A stretch of DNA of 64,000 bases from Portulaca oleracea (Eukaryota > Streptophyta > Magnoliopsida > Caryophyllales > Portulacaceae): contig CM055886.1 in assembly GCA_029582165.1 (NCBI GenBank), positions 25,420,669-25,484,668 on the forward strand, given 5' to 3'. This document shows, piece after piece, positions 10,744-22,962 of the stretch; the stretch's first letter is position 1; every line of letters starts with the position of its first letter. The notes under the pieces are model-generated. The model was not told the origin of the DNA, did no database searches, and saw only the letters and a list, made by a program, of their open reading frames with translations. A program made the position numbers and the translations under genes.

Positions 10744-11660
10744 TACGACTTTCACTGAGAGGAATGGTGAGGAGCTCCCTTTTGATGGATTCATCAAACC
10801 GTAACGAACTAGAAGATCATACCTCCACTCTTCTAAATCATGATCAATCAGCTCTACTACCCTTAAGTTACACTCCAAAAACCTCACTGGCCTCGCATAT
10901 GTTAATGGAATGGATATCTTCAACTCTCCATTGGGCACCCTTAAATAAGAGCTCCCAGACTCCCACTATGCTACGCCACATATAACTAGGTTGAAAACCT
11001 AAGGGAGCTTGCCATAAGTTGCAATTGGGAAAATGTTTCACTTTAAGGACCCTAGCATCCAATGGATCAGGATTTGGAATAAGCCCCCGAGCTTGTTATC
11101 CAAACGTGCCTCGTTGAAACACCTAAAATTATGAAAGCCCATATCACCTGCTTTTTGAGTTTTTCGTGTTACCCGTCCTCTAATGTATGTTGTTTCCATC
11201 TTAACTGTTGCACCACCATAAGTTTTTGATAAAGTCTCCAACTTGTTGCATACTACCACATGAATGTTGAAACACTACATTCCATACGTTGGAATAACTT
11301 GCACTACTGCTTTAAGAAGAACATATTTCCCGACCATAGGTAAAACCTTGTCCATCCACCATCTGAGTTCCATCTAGACTCAATCTTGGATTGCTTGAAA
11401 GACTAGTTTCTTTGACCTGCCAATGCACGTAGGCATGCCAAGGTACTGGTTATAAGACTCCACCCCCTTAAAGCCTAAACTCTCCCAAAGCATCTTCTTC
11501 TTACATTTTAGGCATACTAAATCTCATACTTGTCCACATTGATCATTTGTCCTCAAGCTACCTCATAGAGATGTGGGATTTCCTAGACCTGGAAAGCTTC
11601 TTCAATAGTACTAGCCTACACATCTGATTCACATGGATCAAATTACATTCTTCTCCATGT
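10744..11660 (-). pseudogene. L1-type LINE ORF2 fragment
   Basis: Minus-strand pieces read, in order, GQMINVDKYE, YLGMPTCIGRSKK, LLKAVVQVIPTYGM, RLDNKLGG.., then ARVLKVKHFPNC and PSYMWRSIVG. These are consecutive landmarks after the RT catalytic core in plant L1 LINE ORF2. Stops and shifts are frequent. It abuts the gypsy 3' LTR exactly at 10743, so the gypsy element probably inserted into or beside it. Confidence 0.85.
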
Positions 11661-11674
11661 CCGATAAAAGTTGA

Positions 11675-11816
11675 AACCCCCATGAATTTGTGGCAGGAAA
11701 TCAAGAACTAACAATCCACCATGAATTTGCGGCAGGAAGAGTTGATATGAACTTTGATAAAGGTCGTCTAAGCCACCATCAAGAACTAACAATCCACCAT
11801 GAATTTGCGGCAGGTA
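11675..11816. repeat. Short repeats of a CCATGAATTTGCGGCAGG unit
   Basis: Three copies of an 18-20 bp unit occur at about 11681, 11718 and 11795, two of them preceded by the same ATCAAGAACTAACAATCCA stretch. This is a local duplication at the start of the next LTR. Confidence 0.8.
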
Positions 11817-12862
11817 ATCAACAACAAATTCAACAAAGGAAAGACTTGTAACACCACCATTAATCAAGTGATAAAGTAAACAACGTTTGAGAGAGAGGTT
11901 TTGACTTGGTCTCAAAAATACAATTCAATTCATTCAACTTAGCTAATGCCCTCTCTTTCCAATTACCCTTTTATAGGTAAGGATAGGGATTAGCCCGAAG
12001 AGAGATTAGCTTCAAAAAGAGCCATTAACCCAAGAGTTAATTACAACTTAGAGTCTAATCCAACTCAAAAATACATGAGTGAAATTGGCTTAAAACATAA
12101 TAACATTAATTATAAGAGAAAAGACAAAGCTACCCTTAATAAAAGACTAAGAAATCTGGATCAACAGAATCGTCGCGGGCGAGACACAAAGCGTCGCAAC
12201 CGTGACATGGTGGCTTGCACAAGGGGGCAGCTTCCAGGGGCAAGAGTCGAGTGCAGGACAGTGAGCGTCGCGGTCGCGATGTGGCAATGGGCGATCCACA
12301 CTCCAAAATTAGCTTTGTTATGTCACGGGCGCAACCCATGTCGTCGAGGGTGAGACTCCGAAAATTAAGGAAAGGTGTCACGGTCGTGACGTCCAGGGAG
12401 CTCCGAATCGTCGCGGTCGCGACTTGGATGTCGCAAGCGTGACGCCCTTCGGGACAAAAAAACCTTTCTAAAACGTATATGGCATGGAATGGGAAGGAAA
12501 GGGGTTGCGGTCGTGACCAGGGTAGTTGCGCCCGTGATGTCTCTGACCTCTAGCTAAGGTGTCCCAGCCTATGAGTTACGGTCGTAGTAATGAACATCAC
12601 GGCCATGACAACCCTGTTGCACTTCCATATCAAGGTCTTCCTTCACCCTTGCACCTCATCCCCGGTCTCCGTCTTCATTATTCGTGCCAATAAGGAAAAG
12701 GCACCTCCCTAAAGGCTATCACGGCCCATCCATCGGATGGCCATGATCATCCTGCTCGGGCCTAGGTCGAAATGAAACTGTATCACCTTGGGTGGTCGGG
12801 AAACGACCCTCTTAGCCTAGGCCACGACCACGAGGGCAGAAAAAGGAACCCAAGACGCTTCA
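11817..12862 (-). mobile_element. 3' LTR of a third gypsy element (minus)
   Basis: Minus-strand LTR starting TGAAGCGTC at 12862, directly after a polypurine tract (read CAACAAGGGGAGGA) and the end of pol. It shares the CTTGTAACACCACCA segment with the 1087-2150 LTR. A TATAAAAG box lies near 11969-11976 (minus), with a cluster of GTCGCGGTCGCGAC-type palindromes upstream at 12166-12620. The inner boundary near 11680-11820 is blurred by local repeats. Confidence 0.7.
12166..12620. repeat. GC-rich palindromic repeat cluster in LTR U3
   Basis: Many variants of GTCGCGGTCGCGAC and GTCACGGTCGTGAC are spread over about 450 bp upstream of the LTR TATA box. The cluster resembles that of the left-hand LTR in character but not in exact unit. 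Confidence 0.7.
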
Positions 12863-13660
12863 TCCTCCCCTTGTTGAGGAGGATTTGCCCTCCCATCCAC
12901 TTTGGTTCATCATCCTCAAGATAAAGACGAATCTCCAATGTTGAAAGTGGACGAGACGCCCATTTCTCCCGGTATCTCCAATTTATATGCAAACCTTTAC
13001 TTCCTCAAGTGAAGCCATACCAAATTTTGAATGAGATGTTCATATGATGTTTGTTCACTCGAGCTTTGTAAACCCCGTTGGCCCATTAAATTTGTGCCCG
13101 GATTTGTTCATGAAGTTTCTTAACTTCCCTAACCTTTTCACTCGCCTCGACACTTGCCCTTGATTCTAGTGGGAGTGGAATTAGCTCAAGACGTATGAGG
13201 GGGTTGATTCCTTAACAATTCTCAAATAGGGAATGACCAGTGGCAAAGGAGGGAACCCGGTTACACACAAACTCTGCGTGAGGCAACTTTACATCTCAAT
13301 CCTTCAAACTTCGATTAACCAAGTGTAATGCCCCGACCCCTCCCGAGCCGCAGACATTACCGATAACTGCTTTAAGGATCGCTGACTGACCCCACAAATC
13401 ACCACGAGTCTTTCCAGCGTACTTCGTCCTCGCTCACAAGCTGCCTGGGAAAACTTCTCATGAAGTCACCCATCCTGAGACTACTCCCAGCCAAGCACGC
13501 TTAACTAAGGAGTTCCCAATGGATGAGCTACCATAAAAGAAGGTGCGCCTTGGTGATATAAGTAGTTGTTTCAAGCCTTGTAAGGCACACTTTAACCACA
13601 TACTCGGGGTGTTATAGATAATGTTCGCGACCCGAGAGGGGTCGAGGCGTTACACCTAGA
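12863..13660 (-). pseudogene. Integrase C-terminus of third gypsy element
   Basis: Minus-strand frames show KLPHAEFVCN, TGHSLFENC, PLESRASVEASEKV and, near the LTR, RANPPQQGEDEASW. This is the same order as in the plus-strand element. It is split by the Cassandra LTR (13324-13654). Only the end of pol is recognisable; the rest of the element was not found further right. Confidence 0.75.
13324..13654 (-). mobile_element. Cassandra-type TRIM LTR with 5S rRNA-like domain
   Basis: 331 bp with long inverted ends (TGTAATGCCCCGACCCCTC and GAGGGGTCGAGGCGTTACA). Inside, on the minus strand, is a 5S rRNA-like stretch with GTTAAGCGTGCTTGG (A box), GTAGTCTCAGG (intermediate element area) and GGATGGGTGACT (C box). 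Cassandra elements are known non-autonomous retrotransposons whose LTRs carry 5S rRNA sequence and pol III promoter boxes. Flanking 5-mers CCAAG and CCTAG agree at four of five bases. Only one LTR is present, so this is a solo LTR. It lies inside the gypsy integrase remnant. Confidence 0.92.
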
Positions 13661-14300
13661 TGTCATACCAATTATTGTTTCCGAGGGTAATGGAATGGTT
13701 CTCAAACTTTTTCACAACTACTTCAAATTTTGCTTGGAAAGGGAACTTAGGACTAGCTTCCAACATGTGGGCATCACTACCACACAGAGCACATACCTCA
13801 TGGAGCTACTCATAGATAAGAGGAACCAGGATAGTATAATGTCCATTAAACACTTTTAAGCTTCCCCTAAGGGTTTGGTAATATCAAGGTTCACATAAAT
13901 GAGAAGGTCACTGGATCTAGAAGCTAGATATACAACCAAAACTCAAAGTTTTTCTTTGGAAAGTCCTTCTTGATGGACTCCCTCTAAGAGGGAATCTGGT
14001 TAGAAGAGGCCTAAACCTTGACCCTTCTTGTCCCGTATGCCTTCATACAATAGAGACGGATAGCCACCTTATCCACCAATGCTTCTTCTCGAAGAAAATT
14101 GAGGGCACTTCTAAGTCCCATAAGTGGATGGCCACTCCGTTCAACTGGCCTTTAGATAGTACCAGGTCGTCCATCGTCACCTCTCTTAAAAATTCCCTCC
14201 ACAGTAATGAATTTTTAAGAGGCAATCACCCTATTTGGAGTATTTGGAAGGAGTGAAGCAGCTGCATCTTCAATAATACCATATTTAATTCGTCTAGAGT
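13661..14300 (-). other. Unresolved repeat-derived sequence
   Basis: Minus-strand short frames (for example 14043-14225 with GVAIHLWDLEVPSIF) vaguely resemble the HLW/PLHAWN region of plant LINE ORF1 proteins, but similarity is weak. No host gene is seen. Confidence 0.3.
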
Positions 14301-14423
14301 CCTTATAAGAGCAAAAAAAAAAAGCTTTGCAGAACGGAGGGCGAGGAACAGATTTTCAACTTCGATTCAGAACATAAATCTAACTAAACTCCACAAGCAT
14401 CAGTGTTCAGGCAACTAAGTTCA

Positions 14424-14545
14424 AGTCCGGTGGGAGCAGCCAGAGCTAGGATGGATCAAATTAAACTTTGATAGCCCCCTCAACAATCTAGGTGCTTCAG
14501 CTGCTACATCATCCGGGACCACTTCGGTAGACTAATGAAAGCAAG
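14424..14545 (+). pseudogene. LINE RNase H-like domain fragment
   Basis: Plus-strand frame RWEQPELGWIKLNFDS, then after a frameshift IIRDHFGRL. These match the start of the RNase H-like domain found at the C-terminus of plant LINE ORF2 (pattern GWIKLNFDGS...GGIIRDHFG). Too short to place in a full element. Confidence 0.65.
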
Positions 14546-15506
14546 CACCCCTCCAATACGCTCATAGTCTATCTTGATCACAGAGGCTCTCGTTCTCCGG
14601 TTTGGACTCCAACAAACTATACTCGTAGGTTTTTCGAAAGTCTAAATTAAAGGGGATAGTCTGATTCTTATTAAAGATATTCAAGGGCTTACTCAAACCC
14701 CATGGTAAATTAACATGATTATCAGAGATATCAAATTTTTGCTCAACCAGCTTAATGAGTACACGTTGTGTCATATTTATCGGGAAGCTAATTGTGCTAC
14801 AGATTGGGTGCAAATCAAAGTTATACGTTGAATGCCACTGCCTTGTAGGACAGTAGGCCGTTTCCGGTCTTTTCCTCCTTTCCATGTGTTGATAACTTAC
14901 CCAGTTCCCTAAGTTCCGTTGTAATCTCCTTTACCCGATTCCAAACAAAAAAAATACATACGATATCATTACTATTTGTGCCTAATGAAAACAAATATTT
15001 TGAATTAAAAAAACAATGAGGGTATGACAAATTCATGGGTAAAAAGCAGTTAGGTAAAAGTTAAATTTTGGTAACTTTTGGTAAATTTTGGCAAATTTAC
15101 GCTAATATATCAAAAAAAGATTATTTTTTTTAATTTGATCAATTTTGGTAAATTTTGATAAATTTTAGGCGAAAATTGGAAAATTTGATAAAATGAAGTT
15201 ACCCATATCCATATTTAAAGAATCAAACAAATGAAATCTCACTATACACTAAGCTAGACACAAAAATGACATCCTTCTAAATAATTACTCGTATAATCAT
15301 AATTTTCAACTTTAGAACTAAACTAAGATCAAACCCTTGCTTTGCAAGAATATTGATATTTTCTTCAATATTTAAAAATATAATTTGATATTCTTCTATT
15401 TTAGTTGTTAAAGATAAGAATTCTTTAAAATTTTAACACAATTTTATATTTGACAAATTGCAAAATATTTATAATTATAATTTCATCTTTAGAACTAAAA
15501 TGTGTA
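14546..15506. other. AT-rich intergenic stretch, no gene seen
   Basis: Contains only low-complexity AT-rich DNA and short unsupported frames. A run of TTTGGTAAATTTTGG-like degenerate repeats lies at 15060-15190. Confidence 0.5.
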
Positions 15507-15760
15507 CTCCCTTCATCTTATTATATTTGTCGCCCAAATCAACACGTTATTCAAATTTTAAAAACTTTGATCATTAATTTCTCAACTTTAGAACTTTGAC
15601 TATTTTAGTACTATCATTAAATTCGTTATGATAAATACTATCGTAAGAATATATAGTTATAATTTTTTAATAAAATACTATATAAAAAAATTTCTGTAAA
15701 AAAAATATTAAAGACCCTAAAATATATAACAAGCAAAGGGTTAATTGAGAAAGAGGGAGT
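15507..15760. mobile_element. Stowaway-like MITE
   Basis: Starts CTCCCTTCATCTTATTATATTTG after TA and ends with AAGAGGGAG, inverted ends of the CTCCCTCC family. The interior shares the CTTTGAYCATTAATTT block with the partial element at 33060-33275. Tc1/mariner-derived MITEs use TA targets. Confidence 0.6.
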
Positions 15761-15984
15761 TAGTAATTAATTAATCCAATGTACCATTTAGAAAAGGTCT
15801 ACTGTCTTTCCAATTTGCTTTTATCTTGGGGAATCTTTTCAATGCTTTCCATTTATGTTATTTTTTTTCCTTGGGTATTTCCCACTTTAATCTGTGTGTT
15901 GATGATATTTGCTGATGATGATGGTGATCAGGTCAATGGCTGTGAAGGGTCAACAGAAGAAAGAAAATAAAGAGGTAAGAAAGA

Positions 15985-16010
15985 AGATGATGGATGGATG
16001 GATGGATGAA
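15985..16010 (+). repeat. GGAT microsatellite
   Basis: Four to five GATG/GGAT units upstream of the BPC gene transcript region. Confidence 0.8.
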
Positions 16011-16059
16011 ATTACCCTTTTACTGATGAGCAAAACAAAGCAAAAACAAACCAAGTCCA

Positions 16060-19000
16060 ACGAATTTCTTCCCCCTTTTGGCCCCTTTCTCTGTCTTCAA
16101 CCCCACCCCCATCCCCACAACCACACCCCCCAAAAACCCAACTGTTCCTCCCACATTTCATTTACTGCTACTAATCATCTATTCTATTCATCTTTCCATC
16201 CGATTTAGGGTTTCTCCCTCTATCTCTACCCTCCATCCCTTCTCTATTTCATCTTCCTCCTGTTCTTCGATTTGCTCATTTCTTCCTATGGTAATCTTTG
16301 TATTTTTTGCATTTGGTTCTGCGTCTTCTTTGTTTGCTTTCCCTGTTGTCTAATCACTTTGTTTTTTTCCTTTTTCAAGCTGATATTGTCCTTTTCTGTA
16401 CTTTGTTGCTTGTTTTATTGCTATCTTTGATTGTTGATGCTCTTCAATGGTACTTTGTTGGGTGAATCGGCGTGGGTTGTTTGGGTTTGTCTCAATTGGT
16501 GAAGTGGGGGCTGGGTTTGACTGGGGTTTTGGGGATGTAGGGTTTTGGGTTCTGTTTAGAAGTGGATGTTTGACTTGAGCTGAATTTGTTGAATTTTGGA
16601 TGAGTTTTTAGTGATATTCTGTGTTCAGGGCTGGATTTCTGCTGGGTTTGTTTGATTGAATTTGTAGGGGCTTTGTAAAAAGTGTATTTGCTTTTTACCC
16701 ATTGGATAGCTGGGTTTAGTAACACTTTGTAATAGGCTTCTACACTTTTCTGAGAATAAGTGAGACTGAGTTATTGTGATGTGTTCTGTGCGTCTTCCTT
16801 GTTGAGTTTGCTGACAAAAAAAATGTTAGCGGTTGAGTAAAGGCGAAAGAATGGTGCAGAAATTGATGAAGAACTGTCATTTGACATGGTTGACATATTA
16901 CACTTATATTGTATTTACTGTAGATCAATTAGGTTCAGTGGAAAGTTTTATGGCCCCCTTCCCCCGGTTTGGGAGAAAAGGGAAGAAATGTGATGAGGCA
17001 AAAACCTGAATTTCGTTCAAGAGAGACTTATTTTCCTATAATGTGACAAGCCCTCAGTGAACGGGAGTTGTTGTTTTATTTGATAATGTTATTTACTATA
17101 ACTCTACACAATGGAGGTTTTCTTGTGATTTCATTTGCTTAAGTAGCTGTCTTATATCTATCTTTTGCTTAATCAATTCTCTTATGTCAAGTGTTGATCC
17201 CAAGGCTAATGCAAGTGTGTAACCTATGCACCTGAATAATTTGTCACCTCGTTGCCCTCTGTGGCTTGAACTCTGTTGTTACATGTGTATATGCTATCTG
17301 TTTCTTTTGTTATCAACCTTCACACAAAGACCTTGCATGCTGGTCATTTGTGTCGGCTGACAAACTTGTTAAATTCATGAAATGCTGTATGTAATCCCTA
17401 GTCCATTGGATGCGATCTTCATTCCTCAAGGATATCTTTACATGTTTATACTTTGGAGTTTGATTTCAGTTGGAATGCTCTTGAATTTGAAAGAAATTGC
17501 TAACCTCCCAATGTGACATTGAAGAAATGGTTGATTTTTCATAATTGTAAAATTTCAGTGCTTAAAGTGCATATTGTTCTATATGTGCCTTGAAATCTTT
17601 CTAATGCTATGCATATCTACTATTTGTCATGTGCAGATTCCTATGTGATCTGTCTGTTTGATTTGCATGCTTGAAGCCAGAACCTCGTTGTTAAGGTAAT
17701 ACCAAATCGCTTGCTGACATACTGCCTTCTATGCTAGATTTGTGGTGGTTCTTTTTGTTTTCAATCAGCAGGTGGATGTACAAATACAAATGTCTTCATG
17801 CATAGTTGCTATTGGATGTGGTGGCCTTTGTGTTCTTGGATAAACATGCTGCTTTATGAAGCACTACCATAAACTTTTATGGTGTTCATCCTACTTTTAG
17901 TACTTTATTGTGGACTTGGTGCTTCATGCTGTCTCAAAATGTCTGATGACATACCTTTTAGGAAAAGTTTTGTACCATCTAGTATGGGTTTATGGATTGA
18001 TGTGGATAGAAAATTTCCATCGTTTAATACGACATGTATATCTATTGTTTTAGTGCATCCTCCTTTGCTTTCATGTTTGTCCTTTTTCTTGTCTTTTTCT
18101 CCTCTTTTCCTTTTCTTTGGTATTTCTAGTTTTGGCACCCTGGGAGAGATGAGGAGTGTTAATAACTTATTAAGCAGTTTACTGTAGAAAGAATGGTCCT
18201 ACTGAGCATCGAGCCCCACCCCATCACACTTCAAACAAACGGAATAGTCCTGAGCTTAAAACCCCACACCTTTGTGATGGAAAGATGTGTAAATTCCCAT
18301 TAGACTAGCCATTTGTTGGTTTAGTGTCTTGGATTGCTCTGCAGACGATTGGCTAGGATTCACATTTACTTTGTTCACAGTTTGAACAGCATGATTAAAG
18401 AGTTTGTCCATTACCAAGACATGGTGAGACTGACTTTTCTAGAGGTGATTTTGCAAAAGTTTTGGCATAACTAGTAATTTATTTTATATTGATTAATAGT
18501 GCAATTTGGGCCACTTTAGTTAGAGTTAACCTAAATTAATATTTAGTGATACGTTAATCTTTCAAAGTAGACCTAGACTTGTCATGTCACATAATATCTA
18601 TTAGGGCAAAAGATGTGTCATCCAGGAGTTAGGACCTACTAGTCAGTAGACTCTGTCCTATTCAGTAATTACTATTTAGTGGCATTTCTTCTAGAATTCT
18701 TGGCACTTGTGATTACTGCAATCTCTAGGTACGAAATGATTGTTGTCTTTCTTTTTATCTCTGTCTTTTTTCTTTTCCCACTTTAGGGTTGGATTGATAG
18801 TCTCTAATGTCGTGTCCTCGAGATTTAATTCAATTGTGTTGTTTATAGGAAGATAGGAACCATCTATTATTTCTTGTCAATGTATTTTGATTATTAACCT
18901 ATCAAGGTGGTTTCTCACTTCATAGGACAGTGCCTTCAGGCATTAGAAAGACTTGAAATCAAAGTAACAATTTTCTTTTGATCATAATTTGTGGATGCCA

Positions 19001-19566
19001 GCCTTTGAGCTGAATGCTGGTTATCACGGGATCATTTTTGTGTATGTAATTAGTACCACATTCTAAGAAATTGCTTAATTCTGGAGTTTAGCCTGACTCC
19101 CCTTTCTCCTTTTTGTTACTACAGCAGCTGTTATTGGGCTTGATCCTTTTTTTCCTTTCACTGCAACTGCATTTAGCCAACATCTGAACTCAGGGTAAAT
19201 AGCACCCTTTGAAGGCCAAAACTAAAGAATTAAAAAAATAATGCACAAGTTTCTCCGGATATTTTTGTAAATCTGATCATATATAATTGTATGGAGATTG
19301 GTTTATGACTTTATGTATGTTTAATCTCTTGTATGGAATGTTTTAGTTTCAGGATGGGAACTTAGGATGTATGGCTGTGATAAAGCTGTTGCATTTCTAT
19401 GGTATCTTTTCAGCTAATGTTGTCCTTTTTGTATTCTTCTCTTTCTGGGTTTAAGTTTCCTGGTTCTGATTAATGATTATGTGATGTATTAAAAGCAGAT
19501 GCTCATTGTAAAGCTGATTGTTGTAGTTTCTGACGCTCTGTGACAATTATCATTTTTGGGTTTATG
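16060..19566 (+). other. Probable BPC gene 5' UTR exons and introns
   Basis: A pyrimidine-rich segment (16070-16289) ending CCTATG|GTAATC looks like a 5' UTR exon. A short second one may be 17637-17695 (TGCAG before, AAG|GTAATA after), and the last 5' UTR piece begins near 19499 after AAAGCAG. Borders come from splice-site consensus only. Several alternative AGs exist, for example at 17772. A 13-14 base G run follows at 19734 in the next intron. Confidence 0.4.
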
Positions 19567-21032
19567 ATGGACGACGGTGGGCATCGGGAAAACGGCAGAC
19601 ACAAGCCAGAAATGTACAAGCCACCTCAGAGTCAGGTAAAAGAAACCACAAAATACCCCCAACAGGCTAATGAATTTGGCCATCTAGCTACTCTTCATCC
19701 TGTTTGTTTCCTCTTCTTTCTCCTTTTTTTTTTGGGGGGGGGGGGGGTAGTAAAGCTATTTTAGGGCTCTTCAGAATTGCAGTTTGTGTAGCCATGGCTG
19801 TGGCAGTGCTGTTCCTCCAGAAGTTTTTTTTGGTGTTGTTGGGGGAAGGGGGGGGGGATGGGAAACTTCACAGGCAAGAACCTGCCCTAGAAACTTGCAC
19901 CAAGAAACATCATTTCAAGTTCTTTGCAGCATTTGATTTAATTTCTGACTATGTTACTGATTGGATCCCATTTTGCAACCAGAAGGTTCTACTCCTGTAT
20001 CTTGTATAATTCCCTGCTGTAGCTTCTCCGATACAGTTACATCAACACGTTTTGTGTTGGAATAAAAAGTTTAGCATCACATGTTACCGTTGTCATAAAT
20101 TTCTGATGGATGTTCCGTGACCATTGCTGTTTCAGTGGCTAATGCAGCAGCCATCAATGAAGCATATTATGTCCATAATGGCTGAACGAGATGCTGCGAT
20201 CCAAGAAAGAAATATGGCCATCAACGAAAAGAACAAGGCCCTGGAGGAGCGAGACTTGGCGATCATGGAGCGTGACACTGCCATTCAGGAACGCAACGAG
20301 GCCATAATGGAGAGGGAGAACGCCTTGGCTGCACTTCAATTCCGGCAGAATTCAATGAATGGTAACAACTCCTGCCCACCCGGGTGCCAAATTTCACGCG
20401 GTATAAAACACATGCATCATCCACAGCAACATTTAGAGCATCCTTCTTCTCACGTGGGTGAAGCATCTTCTTATGATGGAAGAGACGTCCCAGTGCCTGA
20501 TGCAGTTCCTTTGACATCCCTTCCCCCCGAGAATGCTAAGTCCCGAAAAGTTAAACGAACAAAGGAACCAAGCTCCACATCCCCCAACAAGAAGGCATCC
20601 AAACCAAGAAAGACTAAGAAAGAAGGGGAGGACTTGAACAAGATGATGTTCTCCAAATCTCCAGAATGGAAAGATATGGGCGGGTCAAAACCGGACTGGA
20701 AGGGCCCGGATCTCGGGCTGAACCAAGTGTCATTTGACGAGTCAACCATGCCGCCACCTGTTTGCTCTTGTACCGGGGTTTATCGTCAGTGCTACAAATG
20801 GGGGAATGGCGGGTGGCAATCCTCATGTTGCACCACTACCATGTCCATGTACCCACTACCCTCTGTTCCAAACAAGCGGCATGCCAGGATTGGGGGCCGT
20901 AAGATGAGCGGGAGCGCCTTCAGCAAATTGCTGAGCCGGCTGGCTGCAGACGGCCATGATCTCTCCAACCCTGTTGATCTCAAGGACCACTGGGCCAAGC
21001 ATGGGACTAACCGCTACATAACCATCAGGTAG
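19567..21032 (+). CDS. BPC6-like: GAGA-binding BASIC PENTACYSTEINE transcription factor
   Basis: Plant BBR/BPC protein that binds GA-rich DNA and acts in the nucleus on homeotic and other developmental genes. Two coding exons: 19567-19635 and 20136-21032, joined in phase 0, giving 321 residues, normal for class II BPCs (BPC4/BPC6). The start [13 protein letters not shown] is the family's conserved N-terminus, and so was chosen over the ATG three bases earlier. Residues about 36-95 form an Ala/Glu-rich coiled coil of IMAERD/AIQERN repeats for dimerisation. Basic nuclear-localisation stretches lie at about 159-186. The C-terminal DNA-binding domain has its five cysteines at 233, 235, 242, 254 and 255, followed by the conserved GRKMSGSAF and [18 protein letters not shown] ending. 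It is intact and looks functional. The choice between BPC4 and BPC6 is not settled. Confidence 0.96.
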
Positions 21033-21480
21033 TGTGTTAAGTCTGTCTGTTAGAGATGTTATTGTGGATTTGAGTCGATTTTAGCATATTAACATGATTG
21101 AATCCATCACGATTACCAATGGGTGTGGTTTGCAAGGGTAGATCTTAAGACGGCAGATTGGAAGCAGTTTTTGTTGGTGGCCACTGTCACTGTCTGTCTC
21201 CCTCCTGAATTGAAGTCAAACCTCTCTGTGAAAGCTGATTGTGATCCTGCTCGTCAGCATCTTCTGTTCCCGGTGTTTGAGCTGGGCACTGTAGAAACTT
21301 TGCTGTGTTGATGTTGTGAAAGTGTAATTATAAGCACTCGTAGTTTGTTGTGTAATGGAACAAACTCGTGGTTGGCTTCTAGCCACATCTGAGATAATTG
21401 TAACATCTCTGTTAGAATCTTGAAGAAAACAGCAGCTGGTGTGCAATTTTTATCCAGAATAAAAAATCTTGCTCAAGTTG
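21033..21480 (+). other. BPC 3' UTR
   Basis: Non-coding sequence after the BPC stop, with AATAAA at 21458-21463 as a likely polyadenylation signal. The exact cleavage site is not visible. Confidence 0.5.
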
Positions 21481-22139
21481 TCTAGATTGGCTAGGACTGC
21501 CTGCTGTTTTTGTGACAAAATTTGTAGTGTCACAAACATGAACATACCAATGAGCACCCTCTGAGACATGTTGTGATATAAGCCCCAGAAAAGAGAATAT
21601 AACTGAAATGGTAAAATTGACTCGTGTGCAAAATTGGCCACAGAAGTGAGGCTTTTCAAAATTGATGTCAACAAAATTAACCTATGCATTACAAATCTGT
21701 TTACTCTGATCTACTAATAGAGACGGGTTATCAACAGAAATAAAAATGACATTGTGGCGATCACACTTGGCTACTAAATGTATAATCGGGCGTTGTTGGT
21801 GGCATTTCACTCCACACATCACGTCCAAGTTTCGCTTCCATCAAATAAATAAATAAAATCCAAGCCTTGCTCCTGCACAGTCTCCGGCTATCAATTTTGC
21901 GCCAATGGCAAGTCAAAATAATTCAAAACTTAAGTTCATAAAGTTCTCTCTATCTCGGTGGATACTTATTGTTGGCTTAATGACCCAAATTCTCTTAGAT
22001 TTATTATTTGACAAGTTTTTTAAACTTATTTAAATTCTAAGTTATTGGTTGCTATTAGAAAGTTATTTTCATTTCTAATTATATATATGCTAATTTCCTG
22101 ATTGTAATAAGTTTCTAAGACCTAGTTATACTTGGAGTG
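21481..22139. other. Intergenic, possible minus-strand exon remnants
   Basis: A minus-strand frame at 21450-21689 contains LYSLFWGLYHNMSQRVLIG, flanked by an AG before and GT after. It might be an exon of the gene whose first exon is at 22963-23262, but I recognise no family. The rest is AT-rich. Confidence 0.25.
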
Positions 22140-22147
22140 GGAGTCGA

Positions 22148-22813
22148 TAGGGATGGCAGTGGGGTGGGGAATCCTCATCCCCGCTTGCCGATTGAGGCCC
22201 GCCTTGCTCTTGGGAAAAATCCCCGCACCCAATGGGGACGATGATGTGTATGGGGACGGATATTAAATACTCACGCAGGGATGGGGCGGGGTTGGGGACA
22301 AAAATTTTCCCGTCCCCGCTTACCCTTTGAGAAAAATACCCGCCCACATATCCGCATACACGTCCCCACTATACATTAAATTTACATATTTATCCATAAA
22401 GTTATTAATGTCATATTGATAATTTGAAGAGTATGTTTGTACTTAATGGCTAAGTATGTTAAAAAGGCTGATAATATGTTTATTCAAATTTGAAATTTAA
22501 TATTATAGAGTGACTAAAATGATTTAATTTATGATGGAGCTGAAGAACCCAGTTTGATTCCATGAACTCGAGCCTTTCGCATGCTAACACTACTGAGTGG
22601 ACAAGTGAGAAAATATAATTAGTGCTGAATTTAATATAAAAACACAACAATCATTTAAATCCCCGTTGGATACCCGTTGGGAGTGGGAAACCCGTAGGGA
22701 TGGGGATGGGGCCAATTTCCTCGCCCGCGGCGGGGACGGGGCCAAAGAGTGGGTCAAGGTGCGGGCATGGGTAGTATATCCCTCGTCCCCACCCCGCCTT
22801 GTTGCCATCCCTA
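22148..22813. mobile_element. Non-autonomous hAT-like element
   Basis: 666 bp with inverted ends TAGGGATGGCAGTGGGGTGG and (reverse) TAGGGATGGCAACAAGGCGG, G/C-rich subterminal GGGGATGGGG repeats and an AT-rich middle. Plants carry many elements with TAGGGATGGCAA ends, assigned to hAT. The 8 bp flanks GGAGTCGA and GAAGTCAC agree at five positions, so the duplication has decayed. Confidence 0.75.
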
Positions 22814-22962
22814 GAAGTCACGATAATTTATAGGATGTTTACCCCGATAAGTAAAGGTATTCACCTTGTGATATATGGCAGATGTGATTGTAAGATGTAA
22901 AATGGAAACAATGGTTGTTTAACGAAAGGAAATTCATACTGTGCCGTGGACATAACCACTAC

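Noticed and set aside
13380..13530. A genuine 5S rRNA gene
   Set aside because: The 5S-like segment is bounded by Cassandra LTR ends and a near-duplicate target site, so it is part of a retrotransposon.
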